Below, in pieces: positions 13,356 through 22,028 of a stretch of 64,000 bases of DNA. Source of the DNA: Nitrosomonadales bacterium (lineage in GTDB: Bacteria > Pseudomonadota > Gammaproteobacteria > Burkholderiales > Gallionellaceae). The stretch is taken from the NCBI GenBank assembly GCA_016235045.1, contig JACRME010000013.1:124001-188000 (forward strand), read 5' to 3'. Numbering within the stretch: the stretch's first letter is position 1; each line of letters opens with the position of its first letter. The position numbers were made by a program, and so were the translations under genes. The notes beneath the pieces are model-generated. The model did no database searches. It was not told where the DNA came from and worked only from the letters and a program-made list of their open reading frames with translations.

Positions 13356-13835
13356 CTAACGCGCGATGGTATTGGTACGCTTGATCTTGTTCTGCAACTG
13401 GATGATGCCGTACAGCAGCGCTTCGGCGGTCGGAGGGCAGCCGGGAACGTAGATATCCACCGGCACGATACGGTCGCAGCCGCGCACGACGGAGTAGGAA
13501 TAATGGTAATAGCCGCCGCCATTGGCGCAGGAGCCCATGGATATGACAAAACGCGGCTCGGCCATCTGGTCGTAAACCTTGCGCAAGGCGGGTGCCATCT
13601 TGTTGCACAGCGTTCCTGCGACAATCATCAAGTCCGATTGCCTCGGGCTTGGACGAAACACCTCGGCCCCGAAACGGGATAAATCGTAGCGGGGGGCCAC
13701 GGCGTGCATCATCTCCACCGCACAGCAGGCCAAGCCAAAAGTCATCGGCCACAACGAACCGGTGCGTACATAGTTGATCACCGTGTCGGCACTGGTCGTG
13801 ACGAAACCCTTGTTCAGAATACCCTCTATTCCCAT
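13356..13835 (-). CDS. nuoB: NADH-quinone oxidoreductase subunit B ([4Fe-4S] N2 cluster)
   Basis: NuoB, 159 residues from the ATG at 13835 ([20 protein letters not shown]), binds the terminal cluster N2 that reduces quinone. Ligands are visible: the tandem CC in [11 protein letters not shown], then Cys in [14 protein letters not shown] and in [14 protein letters not shown]. An upstream ATG at 13856 would add 7 residues, but 13835 gives the family N terminus and has GGGG 7 nt upstream. The start overlaps the nuoA stop by 10 nt. Confidence 0.98.
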   Translation of the reverse strand: MGIEGILNKGFVTTSADTVINYVRTGSLWPMTFGLACCAVEMMHAVAPRYDLSRFGAEVFRPSPRQSDLMIVAGTLCNKMAPALRKVYDQMAEPRFVISMGSCANGGGYYHYSYSVVRGCDRIVPVDIYVPGCPPTAEALLYGIIQLQNKIKRTNTIAR

Positions 13836-14182
13836 TCCAACGCCCCTTTCATCCATTCATAGATAAAGCCAACCGTAAGAATGGCCAGAAAGATCATCAT
13901 GGAAACGAAACCGAAGGTGCCGATCTCCTTGAGTACGATCGCCCACGGGAACAGGAAGGCGATCTCGAGATCGAACAGGATAAACAGGATAGCCACGAGG
14001 TAGAAACGCACGTCGAATTTCATGCGTGCATCTTCGAACGCCTCGAAACCGCACTCGTAAGGAGAGAGTTTCTTCACGTCAGGGCGATTGGGCCCGATCA
14101 ATTTGCCCAAGGCAAGCGGCAATACGCCAATCACGACGGCGATGGCGATAAACAGCAAAACTGGAAAATAGTTTGCCAGCAT
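13826..14182 (-). CDS. nuoA: NADH-quinone oxidoreductase subunit A
   Basis: NuoA, 118 residues, is a three-helix membrane subunit of complex I (ND3 homologue). Helix 1 is near residues 5-27. The conserved loop [20 protein letters not shown] carries the Cys involved in active/deactive states elsewhere, followed by [25 protein letters not shown] strong AGGAGG ribosome-binding site lies about 9 nt before the start. It is the first gene of the nuo cluster and follows tRNA-Leu by about 100 bp. Confidence 0.98.
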   Translation of the reverse strand: MLANYFPVLLFIAIAVVIGVLPLALGKLIGPNRPDVKKLSPYECGFEAFEDARMKFDVRFYLVAILFILFDLEIAFLFPWAIVLKEIGTFGFVSMMIFLAILTVGFIYEWMKGALEWE

Positions 14183-14281
14183 TTTGAGTCCCCCTCCTCT
14201 GTAAACTCCCCAACCACGGGAGCGCAGAATGCTACTCTAAGTTTTTTGACCTTCGGCTCGTAGCCTCGGGTTCATTCGATT

Positions 14282-14368
14282 TGGTGCGGGGCATGGGACT
14301 CGAACCCACACGTCCTTTCGGACACAGCCACCTCAAGGCTGCGCGTCTACCAATTCCGCCAACTCCGC
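14282..14368 (-). tRNA. tRNA-Leu (anticodon GAG)
   Basis: An 87-nt class II tRNA with encoded CCA. The anticodon arm is CAGCC-TTGAGGT-GGCTG, giving anticodon GAG (reads CUC/CUU). The D arm contains AATTGGTAGA, the long variable arm is GTCC-GAAA-GGAC, and the T arm contains GGTTCGAGTCC. The acceptor stem GCGGAGT pairs with GCCCCGC apart from an A-C mismatch at the fifth pair. It sits between secG and nuoA, all on the minus strand, an arrangement typical of betaproteobacteria; it is probably processed from a secG-containing transcript. Confidence 0.96.
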
Positions 14369-14412
14369 ATATTTCAAATTATTATTTTTGGTACTTTTTT
14401 TCTGCTGCTTTT

Positions 14413-14760
14413 TTATTTTGGTATTTGCTGCGATTTCGAATCTATTGCGTCGGTACCTGTTGTGACGGGAACGGGCTGCGGTTGCAGCGTTTGCACATCG
14501 ACTTTGTCCATCACACCTTGCTCCTTGACCGGTGCTGCATACAGATAGGTCAAAGCCAGGCTGGTGATGAAAAATACCGTCGCAGCGACTGCCGTGCTGC
14601 GACTCAGAAAATTGGCGGAACCGCTGGAGCCGAACAGGCTCCCGGCCGAACCGGAGCCGAAAGCCGCTCCCATGTCCGCGCCCTTGCCGTGCTGGATCAG
14701 CACCAGGCCGATCAACACCACCGCAGTTATCACATGCACTACCCAGACTATATTTTCCAC
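14413..14760 (-). CDS. secG: Preprotein translocase subunit SecG
   Basis: SecG, 115 residues, is the accessory two-helix subunit of the SecYEG channel in the inner membrane. It shows the family N terminus IVWVVHVITAVVLIGLVLIQ, the Gly/Ser-rich loop GAAFGSGSAGSLFGSSGSAN, and a second helix VAATVFFITSLALTYLYA. The C-terminal 35 residues are Gln/Pro-rich and variable. It lies 52 bp after tpiA and 44 bp before tRNA-Leu; the gap to the tRNA is T-rich on the plus strand but shows no hairpin terminator. Confidence 0.97.
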   Translation of the reverse strand: MENIVWVVHVITAVVLIGLVLIQHGKGADMGAAFGSGSAGSLFGSSGSANFLSRSTAVAATVFFITSLALTYLYAAPVKEQGVMDKVDVQTLQPQPVPVTTGTDAIDSKSQQIPK

Positions 14761-14812
14761 ACACCACCCCGAAACAAATCAAACACCATAAATAATTACA
14801 ACGAACCCGATA

Positions 14813-15565
14813 TCACTGGGCTGCGCGGCAGATACCCAGAAATTCCTCTGCAACCAACGCTGCTCCGCCGATCAGGCCGCCATCGATATCCGCCTTGGCG
14901 AACAACTCCGGGGCATTCGCGGCTTTTACGCTGCCGCCGTACAGTATAACCAAACCTTGCGCGACTTGAGCATCGTGCCCGGCCACCCGCTGGCGGATGA
15001 ATGCATGAACTGCCTGCGCCTGTTCCGGCGTAGCGGTCTTGCCCGTACCTATCGCCCAAACCGGCTCATATGCCAGGATAGCCTTGCGCAGAGCCTGCAC
15101 GCCAACCAATGCGATTACCGCATCCAGTTGCCCGGCAACCACCGTCTCCGTTTCGGCGCTTTCGCGCTGCTCCAGCGTTTCTCCCACGCACAGGATGGGA
15201 ATCAATCCCGCCTGCTGCGCAGCAGCAAATTTCTCGGCCACCTGCCGGCTGCTTTCGCCATAAATGTTGCGCCGCTCGGAATGCCCGACGATTACATAAC
15301 TGCATCCGAAATCTGCCAGCATCGGGGCAGATACCTCGCCGGTAAAAGCGCCCTTTTCGAGTTGGTGGACGTCCTGCGCCCCCCACTTCACCGCCGAAGC
15401 GGACAATTCCTGCTTGAGTTGCGCCAGATACGGAAATGGCGCGCAGACAGCGATATCCACACGGGACAGTTGCGTCGCTCCGCTCTTCACCGCCCCCAGC
15501 AAAGCGGCATTCTGAACCAGCGAGCCATGCATTTTCCAATTTCCGACCACCAGTTTGCGACGCAT
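14813..15565 (-). CDS. tpiA: Triose-phosphate isomerase
   Basis: TpiA, 250 residues from ATG 15565 (MRRKLVVGNWKMHGSL), interconverts dihydroxyacetone phosphate and glyceraldehyde 3-phosphate. Active-site elements are visible: N-x-K in VGNWKMHG, the catalytic His in VIVGHSERR, the catalytic Glu loop AYEPVWAIGTGKTATPEQAQ, and the phosphate-binding ILYGGSVK. A GTG four codons upstream is possible but directly abuts GGAA, so the ATG is preferred. It is the first gene of tpiA-secG-tRNA-nuo and is divergent from pstS. Confidence 0.97.
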   Translation of the reverse strand: MRRKLVVGNWKMHGSLVQNAALLGAVKSGATQLSRVDIAVCAPFPYLAQLKQELSASAVKWGAQDVHQLEKGAFTGEVSAPMLADFGCSYVIVGHSERRNIYGESSRQVAEKFAAAQQAGLIPILCVGETLEQRESAETETVVAGQLDAVIALVGVQALRKAILAYEPVWAIGTGKTATPEQAQAVHAFIRQRVAGHDAQVAQGLVILYGGSVKAANAPELFAKADIDGGLIGGAALVAEEFLGICRAAQ

Positions 15566-15691
15566 CAGGGTAAGCACTTCCGACGATTCCGAAGGCGGCG
15601 ATACTACCCATGAAACCGCAAATGGTCAATCCGGGCGCTGTCCTGCCCCGGAACGCCCGCCATTGCTTGTTCAGCATCCCCAATCGCCGAT

Positions 15692-15734
15692 TGTGACAAT
15701 GTGTAATAATTGTGTAACAAACCGGCTCTATGAT
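15692..15734 (+). promoter_or_regulatory. Putative Pho-box promoter of pstS
   Basis: Two direct repeats with an 11-bp period, TGTAATA (15702-15708) and TGTAACA (15713-15719), preceded by a third related copy TGTGACA (15692), resemble the PhoB-binding box. A -10-like TATGAT lies at 15729-15734, about 10 bp after the repeat, which is the spacing expected when the Pho box replaces the -35 element. The predicted start of transcription is about 55 nt before pstS. PhoB control is inferred from motif and gene content. Confidence 0.55.
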
Positions 15735-15795
15735 GCGCTTCGCTAGCAAACGGCGAGCAAACGAACGACCTCTTAATCCTTTGGGAGAACTTGAA

Positions 15796-16845
15796 ATGAG
15801 CAAAATGAATCGAATTGTTAGTGGCATTGGCCTTTCCGCCATGCTGCTGTCTGCTGGCCTCGCATCTGCAGCCGACATCACCGGCGCAGGCGCTACCTTC
15901 CCCTACCCGATCTACGCCAAATGGGCCGAAGCCTACAAAACCCAGACCAATGTGGGCATGAACTACCAATCCATCGGTTCCGGCGGCGGCATCAAGCAGA
16001 TCAAAGCCAAGACCGTGGATTTCGGCGCATCCGACAAGCCCTTGAAGATCGAAGAACTCGACTTCGACGGACTGACCCAGTTCCCGACCGTGATCGGCGG
16101 CGTTGTGCCGGTCGTTAACGTCGAAGGCGTTGCTGCAGGCCAGCTCAAGTTGACCGCCGAAACACTGACTGCCATCTTCATGGGCAAGATCACCAAATGG
16201 AACGATCCCCTGATCGCCGCCGACAATGCGGGACTCGCCCTGCCTGACTCCCTGATCACCGTCGTCCACCGTTCCGACGGTTCCGGCACCACCTACATTT
16301 TCACCACCTACCTGTCGCAAGTGAGCCTGGACTGGAAACGCGCAGTCGGCAACGATGCAGCGGTGCAATGGCCGGTCGGTACCGGCGGCAAGGGTAACGA
16401 AGGCGTCGCCTCTTATGTTCAGCGCATCAAGAACTCCATCGGTTATGTGGAATACGCCTACGCGCTGCAAAACAAGATGAACTACGTGCAACTGAAGAAC
16501 CGCGACGGCAAATTCGTCAAGCCGGATGCAGCCAACTTCAAGGCCGCCGCGGCCAACGCAAAGTGGGAAGCCGACAAGGGCTTCTACATGATGCTGACCA
16601 ACCAGCCGGGCGCAGATAGCTGGCCCATCTCCGGCGCCACTTTCATCCTGATGCACAAGAACCAGGACAAGCCGGAGAACGCCAAGGAAGCGCTGAAGTT
16701 CTTCGACTGGGCGTTCACGCCGAACGGCGACAAGATGGCGATGGATCTGGACTACGTGCCGCTGCCCGAAAATGTAACCAAAATGATCCGCGATGCATGG
16801 AAAGCCAAGATCAAGGCCAGTAACGGTCAAGTGATTTGGAATTAA
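15796..16845 (+). CDS. pstS: Phosphate ABC transporter, periplasmic phosphate-binding protein
   Basis: PstS, 349 residues from ATG 15796, captures inorganic phosphate in the periplasm for PstCAB. A Sec signal peptide ends near SAGLASAADI; the mature start ADITGAGATFPYPIYAKW is the family hallmark. Phosphate-contact segments are visible: GATFPYP, SIGSGGGIKQI, DFGASDKPL and VHRSDGSGTTYIF. GGGAGAAC lies about 8 nt upstream of the start. The open frame extends further upstream, but that region holds the promoter. A strong terminator hairpin follows, separating pstS from pstCAB. Confidence 0.97.
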   Translation: MSKMNRIVSGIGLSAMLLSAGLASAADITGAGATFPYPIYAKWAEAYKTQTNVGMNYQSIGSGGGIKQIKAKTVDFGASDKPLKIEELDFDGLTQFPTVIGGVVPVVNVEGVAAGQLKLTAETLTAIFMGKITKWNDPLIAADNAGLALPDSLITVVHRSDGSGTTYIFTTYLSQVSLDWKRAVGNDAAVQWPVGTGGKGNEGVASYVQRIKNSIGYVEYAYALQNKMNYVQLKNRDGKFVKPDAANFKAAAANAKWEADKGFYMMLTNQPGADSWPISGATFILMHKNQDKPENAKEALKFFDWAFTPNGDKMAMDLDYVPLPENVTKMIRDAWKAKIKASNGQVIWN

Positions 16846-16891
16846 ATCGCTTATCCTGACCGGATGTACCTTGGCGGTCGGGATATAATGC

Positions 16892-16922
16892 AAGGGGGCG
16901 CGAAATACGCCCCCTTGTTTTT
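16892..16922 (+). terminator. Rho-independent terminator/attenuator between pstS and pstC
   Basis: A 9-bp stem AAGGGGGCG (16892-16900) and CGCCCCCTT (16908-16916) with a 7-nt loop is followed by GTTTTTAT. It lies 46 bp after the pstS stop and 30 bp before pstC, so it would partly stop transcripts and keep the binding protein in excess over the membrane subunits. Confidence 0.85.
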
Positions 16923-16952
16923 ATAGTCAAGATACAAACAGAGACCTTCAGG

Positions 16953-17837
16953 ATGCCAAATTTGTTACGCGAAGCAAGCCATAAACGCCAGACTGTGTTC
17001 GACTTGCTGTTTCGCAACCTGACACGTCTCGCCGCTTTCGCCGTGCTGGCCTTGCTGGCGGCGATCATCGGCTCGCTGATCGTCGGCAGGCTGATTCCCA
17101 TCGTCGGCACACTGGTCACCTCCGGCATCGCGCTGTTGATCGCGATCCCGGTCAGCTTCGGCATCGCCATCTTTCTGACTGAATTATCGCCGCGCTGGCT
17201 GCGTCGTCCGCTCGGCATCGCGGTCGAACTGCTGGCAGGCATCCCCAGCATCATCTACGGCATGTGGGGCCTGTTCATCTTCGCCCCGCTGTTCGCCGAC
17301 CATGTCGAGCCCTGGCTCAACGACCATATCGGCACCTGGCCCCTGCTCGGCCCCTTTTTCTCCGGCCCGCCCATGGGCATCGGCATGCTCACCGCCGGAA
17401 TCATCCTGGCGATCATGGTCATTCCCTTCATCGCCTCGGTGATGCGCGACGTGTTCGACGTCGTGCCCACCATGCTGAAAGAATCGGCCTACGGCCTGGG
17501 CGCGACCACCTGGGAAGTGATGTGGAACGTCGTGCTGCCCTATACCAAGATCGGCGTGGTCGGCGGCATCATGCTCGGCCTCGGGCGCGCCCTGGGCGAG
17601 ACCATGGCGGTGACATTCGTCATCGGCAACGCGCATGAGTTGCACCAATCCCTGCTCATGCCCGGCAACAGTATTTCCTCGGCTCTGGCCAACGAATTCA
17701 CCGAAGCGGTCGGCGACCTGTACACCTCTTCGCTGATCGAACTGGGCCTGATCCTGTTCTTCATCACTTTTGTCGTCCTTTCGCTCGCCCGCTTCATGCT
17801 TTACAGGTTGGCCAAAGGCGAAGGCCAGGGAGCCTGA
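16953..17837 (+). CDS. pstC: Phosphate ABC transporter permease PstC (apparent internal deletion)
   Basis: PstC, 294 residues, is one of two membrane subunits of the phosphate importer. Strong family matches include [20 protein letters not shown] and [20 protein letters not shown], and the coupling-helix region [20 protein letters not shown] with [17 protein letters not shown]. Compared with the E. coli-type sequence I remember, about 25-30 residues of periplasmic loop between helix 1 and helix 2 are missing: residues 40-53 pass directly from GSLIVG to LIPIVGT. The frame is intact. The stop is 1 bp before the pstA ATG. Confidence 0.95.
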   Translation: MPNLLREASHKRQTVFDLLFRNLTRLAAFAVLALLAAIIGSLIVGRLIPIVGTLVTSGIALLIAIPVSFGIAIFLTELSPRWLRRPLGIAVELLAGIPSIIYGMWGLFIFAPLFADHVEPWLNDHIGTWPLLGPFFSGPPMGIGMLTAGIILAIMVIPFIASVMRDVFDVVPTMLKESAYGLGATTWEVMWNVVLPYTKIGVVGGIMLGLGRALGETMAVTFVIGNAHELHQSLLMPGNSISSALANEFTEAVGDLYTSSLIELGLILFFITFVVLSLARFMLYRLAKGEGQGA

Positions 17838-17838
17838 C

Positions 17839-18684
17839 ATGCTCGATTTATACACCCGACGCCGCCTCACCAACGCGCTCAGCCTCGGCATCTCGGTGCT
17901 GGCCATGCTGTTCGGCCTGTTCTGGCTGGGCTGGATTTTGTGGACCCTGCTGGAGCACGGCCTGCCCGGACTCGGCGCGCATGTGTTCACCCAGACCACG
18001 CCTGCTCCCGGCAGCAGCGGCGGTCTCATCAACGCCATCTTCGGCAGCGTGATGATGACTTCCGTGGCGGTACTGATCGGCACCCCGATCGGCATCCTCG
18101 CCGGAACCTATCTGGCCGAATTCGGCCAGCGCGGCTGGCTCGCCCCGCTCACCCGTTTCATCAACGACATCCTGCTGTCGGCGCCCTCCATCGTGATCGG
18201 CCTGTTCGTGTACGAGGTCTATGTGGTCAAGGTCGGCCACTTTGCCGGTTGGGGTGGCGCCTTGGCCCTCTCCATCATCGTCATCCCGGTGGTCATCCGC
18301 ACCACCGAGAACATGCTGCGCCTCATCCCCAACAGCCTGCGCGAGGCAGCCGCCGCGATCGGCGCACCGCAATGGAAGATCATCACCTTCGTCACCCTGC
18401 GCGCCGCGCGCGCCGGGATATTGACCGGCATCCTGCTGGCCATCGCGCGCATCAGCGGCGAGACCGCCCCGTTGCTGTTCACCTCGCTGAACAACCAGTT
18501 CTGGAGCAGCAACATGAACCAGCCGATGGCCAACCTGCCGGTGGTCATTTTCCAGTTCGCCATGAGCCCCTATGAGGATTGGCACAGCCTTGCCTGGGCA
18601 GGCGCACTGCTCATCACCATGAGCGTACTGACCCTTAACATCGTGGCGCGCGTCCTGTTCCGCCAGAAAACGAATTCACAATGA
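17839..18684 (+). CDS. pstA: Phosphate ABC transporter permease PstA
   Basis: PstA, 281 residues from ATG 17839 ([18 protein letters not shown]), is the second permease subunit. Family segments include [30 protein letters not shown], the motif [20 protein letters not shown], and the ABC coupling loop [20 protein letters not shown]. About six helices are visible. It starts one base after the pstC stop and its TGA overlaps the potential ATG of pstB at 18681, so the three genes are translationally coupled. Confidence 0.97.
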   Translation: MLDLYTRRRLTNALSLGISVLAMLFGLFWLGWILWTLLEHGLPGLGAHVFTQTTPAPGSSGGLINAIFGSVMMTSVAVLIGTPIGILAGTYLAEFGQRGWLAPLTRFINDILLSAPSIVIGLFVYEVYVVKVGHFAGWGGALALSIIVIPVVIRTTENMLRLIPNSLREAAAAIGAPQWKIITFVTLRAARAGILTGILLAIARISGETAPLLFTSLNNQFWSSNMNQPMANLPVVIFQFAMSPYEDWHSLAWAGALLITMSVLTLNIVARVLFRQKTNSQ

Positions 18685-18695
18685 GGATCCAAGAA

Positions 18696-19472
18696 ATGTC
18701 CGCAGAACAAATCATCTCCGCCCCGAAATTGATCGTGCGCGATCTGAATTTCTATTACGGCGCGGATCGCGCGCTGAAAGACATCAACCTGGTCATCCCG
18801 GAAAAGATGGTGACCGCCTTCATCGGCCCCTCCGGCTGCGGCAAATCGACCCTGCTGCGCACCTTCAACCGCATGTACCAGCTCTACCCCAAACAACGCG
18901 CCACCGGCGAAATCCTGATGGACGGGCAGAACCTGCTGGACAAGAAACAGGACCTCAACAACCTGCGCGCCAAGGTCGGCATGGTGTTCCAGAAACCGAC
19001 GCCGTTCCCGATGTCCATTTACGACAACATCGCCTTCGGCGTGAAACTGTACGAAAACCTCAGCCGCCACGACATGGACGCACGCGTGGAATGGGCGCTG
19101 AAAAAGGCCGCGCTGTGGAACGAAGTTAAGGACAAGATGAAACAGAGCGGCACCGGCCTCTCCGGCGGCCAGCAGCAGCGCCTGTGCATCGCCCGCGCCA
19201 TCGCCGTCAAACCGCAGGTGCTGCTGCTGGACGAGCCCACCTCCGCGCTCGACCCGATCTCCACGGCGCACATCGAGAAATTGATCGACGAACTGAAGAA
19301 GGACTTCACCATCGTGATCGTGACGCACAACATGCAGCAGGCGGCGCGCGTTTCCGATTTCACGGCCTATATGTATCTTGGCGACCTGATCGAGTTTGGG
19401 GATACCAGCACGGTATTCACCAATCCCAAGCGGAAAGAGACCGAGGACTACATCACGGGGCGTTTCGGTTAA
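18696..19472 (+). CDS. pstB: Phosphate ABC transporter ATP-binding protein
   Basis: PstB is the ATPase that powers PstCA. It shows Walker [11 protein letters not shown]-loop [20 protein letters not shown], signature [16 protein letters not shown], Walker [13 protein letters not shown] and the H-loop VTHNMQ. Two starts are possible: ATG 18681, which overlaps the pstA stop, and ATG 18696 ([20 protein letters not shown]). I chose 18696 because GAGGA lies about 8-9 nt upstream. No phoU follows, although phoU is the usual next gene; 252 bp without a gene separate it from the kinase gene. Confidence 0.96.
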   Translation: MSAEQIISAPKLIVRDLNFYYGADRALKDINLVIPEKMVTAFIGPSGCGKSTLLRTFNRMYQLYPKQRATGEILMDGQNLLDKKQDLNNLRAKVGMVFQKPTPFPMSIYDNIAFGVKLYENLSRHDMDARVEWALKKAALWNEVKDKMKQSGTGLSGGQQQRLCIARAIAVKPQVLLLDEPTSALDPISTAHIEKLIDELKKDFTIVIVTHNMQQAARVSDFTAYMYLGDLIEFGDTSTVFTNPKRKETEDYITGRFG

Positions 19473-19724
19473 GCCAACTCCGATTTAATCCGTTCCTGGT
19501 GCTCCTGCGGAAGGGGCGCCGCGTGGGTCGACGCCGCAACTTCGTTGTCCTGTCCTGCTGTACAGCCGCCCCAACAAGGGAAGCAGGGCAGCTTGTCACA
19601 TTCACTGTGTCCTGGTTTTCGCATACGAATGTATCCACCCCCCTCCCTGTAATTCGATTGTCATCTAACCCGAATAGAATCACCGCCGGTTTCACGACAA
19701 TAAAAAAGCAGTCCAGGAGGTTGT
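19473..19724 (+). other. Intergenic region between pstB and the sensor kinase
   Basis: This 252-bp stretch contains no convincing ORF on either strand and no remnant of phoU that I could recognise. I see no clear T-tailed terminator. The end carries the CAGGAGG ribosome-binding site (19714-19720) for the kinase gene, so a promoter for the two-component pair may lie in its second half, but no -35/-10 pair stood out. Confidence 0.4.
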
Positions 19725-21050
19725 GTGCACAGTTCGAATCGTTCCGGTGGGGGTGTCCTTGCACTGATCAACCCGATCAAAGCCATCTCCCCCGCTTGTC
19801 CGCTTGAAGAGGTCGCCGAAGAGTTCTTCAAGCCGGAATACGCAAAGGTACTTTCCCTGCCGGTCGTCGAAAACGGACTGCCCGTCGGCGTGATCAGCCG
19901 CTACCGCTTCATGGACATCTATCTCAAGCGATATGCGCGCGAGCTTCATGGCAAGCGCCCGATCCGCCATTTTATCAACGACAAACCGCTGCTCGTGGAT
20001 CTGGATCAGACGCTGGCGTCGGCAGCCCAGCACGTCGCAGCGAACATGCAATTCCCGCTTACCGAAGATTTCATCGTGATCCGACAGGGGCAATATGTGG
20101 GCGTCGGCTTCGTGATGGATCTGCTCAAGGCGATGGAGCGACAGATGCAAGCAGGCACGGAAGAGCTCGAAAAGGCCTACTCGCAGCTCAAATCTTCGCA
20201 ACTCGCCCTGGTGCAATCGGAGAAGATGGCATCGCTGGGCCAGATGGTGGCCGGCGTCGCGCACGAGATCAATACCCCGCTGGGGTATGTGCAGAACAAC
20301 GTCGCGATAGGCCAGGAGTTGTTCTCGCAGGTACAGACCATGATCGCCGGATATGAAGCGTTGGTCGACAGCCTGCTTGACGAGCGGGCGAACGAAGAGC
20401 AGATCGCGGCACAGATGAAGCTGGTCGCAGCGATGCGCAACGACGTGAATGTGCAGGAGATGCTGGGCGAGATGCACGGGCTGATGGCCGATTCGCTCTA
20501 CGGCATCGGCCAGATATCCGAACTGGTGATCAACCTCAAGAACTTCTCGCGCAAGGATGCGGCCGCCACCGACATGATGGACCTGAACGACTGTATCGAA
20601 AGCGCCCTCAACATCGGACGCAACGTACTCAAGAACAAAGTGGAGGTCATCAAGGAGCTGGGCGCTTTGCCCAGGATCTCCTGCGCGCCATCCCAACTCA
20701 ACCAGGTCTTCCTCAATCTCTTCACCAATGCGGCGCAGGCGATGGAAGCGCAGGGGACGCTACACATCAAGTCGTGGCATAGCGACGACGACGTCCATGT
20801 TTGTGTGGCCGACAACGGCAAGGGCATACCGGAAGAGATCATCGCGCGCATCTTCGACCCGTTCTTCACCACCAAGCCGGTGGGGGAAGGCACCGGGCTG
20901 GGACTTGCCATCACCCACCAGATCATCCAGCAACATGGCGGCGAGATCCGCGTCGAATCTCGAATCGGCGAGGGCACCCATTTTCATATCAGGCTTCCCA
21001 TCGTTTCCGCCAGGGCGGCGAAACCGGCGCTGCTGGAAGCAACTGCCTAG
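19725..21050 (+). CDS. CBS-domain sensor histidine kinase
   Basis: A 441-residue soluble histidine kinase with no transmembrane helix. Residues 10-135 look like a pair of CBS domains (SLPVVENGLPVGVISRYRFM and FIVIRQGQYVGVGFVMDLLK), which in other proteins bind adenine nucleotides. A coiled linker follows, then a HisKA region with phospho-acceptor His180 in GQMVAGVAHEINTPLGYVQN and an ATPase domain with the N box NQVFLNLFTNAAQAM, DNGKGIP and GEGTGLGLAI. The start is GTG 19725 after CAGGAGG. The next gene, 13 bp downstream, encodes a receiver protein, a likely partner. Its place behind pstSCAB suggests, but does not prove, a link to phosphate or energy status. Confidence 0.85.
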   Translation: MHSSNRSGGGVLALINPIKAISPACPLEEVAEEFFKPEYAKVLSLPVVENGLPVGVISRYRFMDIYLKRYARELHGKRPIRHFINDKPLLVDLDQTLASAAQHVAANMQFPLTEDFIVIRQGQYVGVGFVMDLLKAMERQMQAGTEELEKAYSQLKSSQLALVQSEKMASLGQMVAGVAHEINTPLGYVQNNVAIGQELFSQVQTMIAGYEALVDSLLDERANEEQIAAQMKLVAAMRNDVNVQEMLGEMHGLMADSLYGIGQISELVINLKNFSRKDAAATDMMDLNDCIESALNIGRNVLKNKVEVIKELGALPRISCAPSQLNQVFLNLFTNAAQAMEAQGTLHIKSWHSDDDVHVCVADNGKGIPEEIIARIFDPFFTTKPVGEGTGLGLAITHQIIQQHGGEIRVESRIGEGTHFHIRLPIVSARAAKPALLEATA

Positions 21051-21063
21051 AAAAGGAAAAAAT

Positions 21064-21978
21064 ATGAGCAAACCCACCTTGCTGCTGATCGACGATGAAG
21101 AACGCATCCTGCGCTCGCTGCGCATGTTGTTCTTCGTCGGCTATCGCGTGCACATGACGACCGATCCGCACGAGGCCATCCGGATCCTGCGCGAGGAAAA
21201 GATCCATGTCGTCGTCAGCGACCAGCGCATGCCCGTAATGCAGGGCTCCGAACTGCTGCGCATCGCCCGCGAGACCTCGCCCGCCACCATGCGCATCCTG
21301 CTGACGGGCTACTCCGATCTGGATGCTTCCATTGCCAGCGTGAACGAGGGCGAAGTGTTCCGTTATCTGATGAAGCCCTGGAATGCGGAAGAAGTGAAAT
21401 CAGTGGTCGCCGAAGCCGCCGCCATTGCCGAGGCCAGCTTCGCCGTGCAATCGCACACCGAGACTGCCTCAGATGTGGCGATTGCCAAACCGCGCGTACT
21501 CATCATGGATCACGACGAAACGACTGCCAGAACGGTGCATGAGACGTTGGGCGACCGTTGCGAGATCGTCTGGGCATCCGATGCGCAGCATGCCATGGAA
21601 GAGCTGGCGAAGCAGGACATCTCCGTCGTTGTGTCCGACCTCATGCTGGGCGAAACCAACGTTGGCTACATCCTCAAAACCATCAAACAACTCAACCCGC
21701 AGACGCAATGCATCGTCGTCACCACATTTAACGACACCTCGCGCCTCATCGACCTCATCAATCAGGCGCAAATCACCCGCTTCCTGCCCAAGCCCGTCAG
21801 CAAAGGTATCTTCGCGCGCAACCTCGAATCCATGCTGGAACGTTTCCACATGGTGCGCAGTCAACCGGTGCTGCAAAAACGGCAAGCCGTAGCACCGATC
21901 AGCGACCCGCAGGAACAAGTGCAGGCGGGAAATTTCATGGGAATGCTGGGAAGGCTCAGAGCCAGGATCGGTGCTTGA
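21064..21978 (+). CDS. Tandem double-receiver response regulator
   Basis: 304 residues from ATG 21064 (MSKPTLLLIDDEERILRSLR). The first receiver (about 1-120) has acidic DDEE, the phospho-Asp in VVVSDQRMPVMQG, Thr in ILLTGYSDLD and Lys in RYLMKPWNAEE. The second receiver (about 140-265) has MDHDETTARTV, VVVSDLMLGETNVGYIL, VVTTFNDTSR and FLPKPVSKG, so its key residues are also kept. No DNA-binding or enzymatic output domain follows; the last 35 residues are a short tail. It probably works as a phosphotransfer or protein-interaction regulator with the kinase encoded 13 bp upstream. Confidence 0.85.
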   Translation: MSKPTLLLIDDEERILRSLRMLFFVGYRVHMTTDPHEAIRILREEKIHVVVSDQRMPVMQGSELLRIARETSPATMRILLTGYSDLDASIASVNEGEVFRYLMKPWNAEEVKSVVAEAAAIAEASFAVQSHTETASDVAIAKPRVLIMDHDETTARTVHETLGDRCEIVWASDAQHAMEELAKQDISVVVSDLMLGETNVGYILKTIKQLNPQTQCIVVTTFNDTSRLIDLINQAQITRFLPKPVSKGIFARNLESMLERFHMVRSQPVLQKRQAVAPISDPQEQVQAGNFMGMLGRLRARIGA

Positions 21979-22028
21979 CGGGAGAAATGAGTTGCAGACC
22001 TTCATCCATGCGGTTCGACAAACCCGGA

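Noticed and set aside
16871-16889. TATAAT-like -10 in front of the pstS terminator as a pstC promoter
   Set aside because: The only -35-like TTGGCG is about 8 bp away, too close for sigma70, and the terminator follows immediately.
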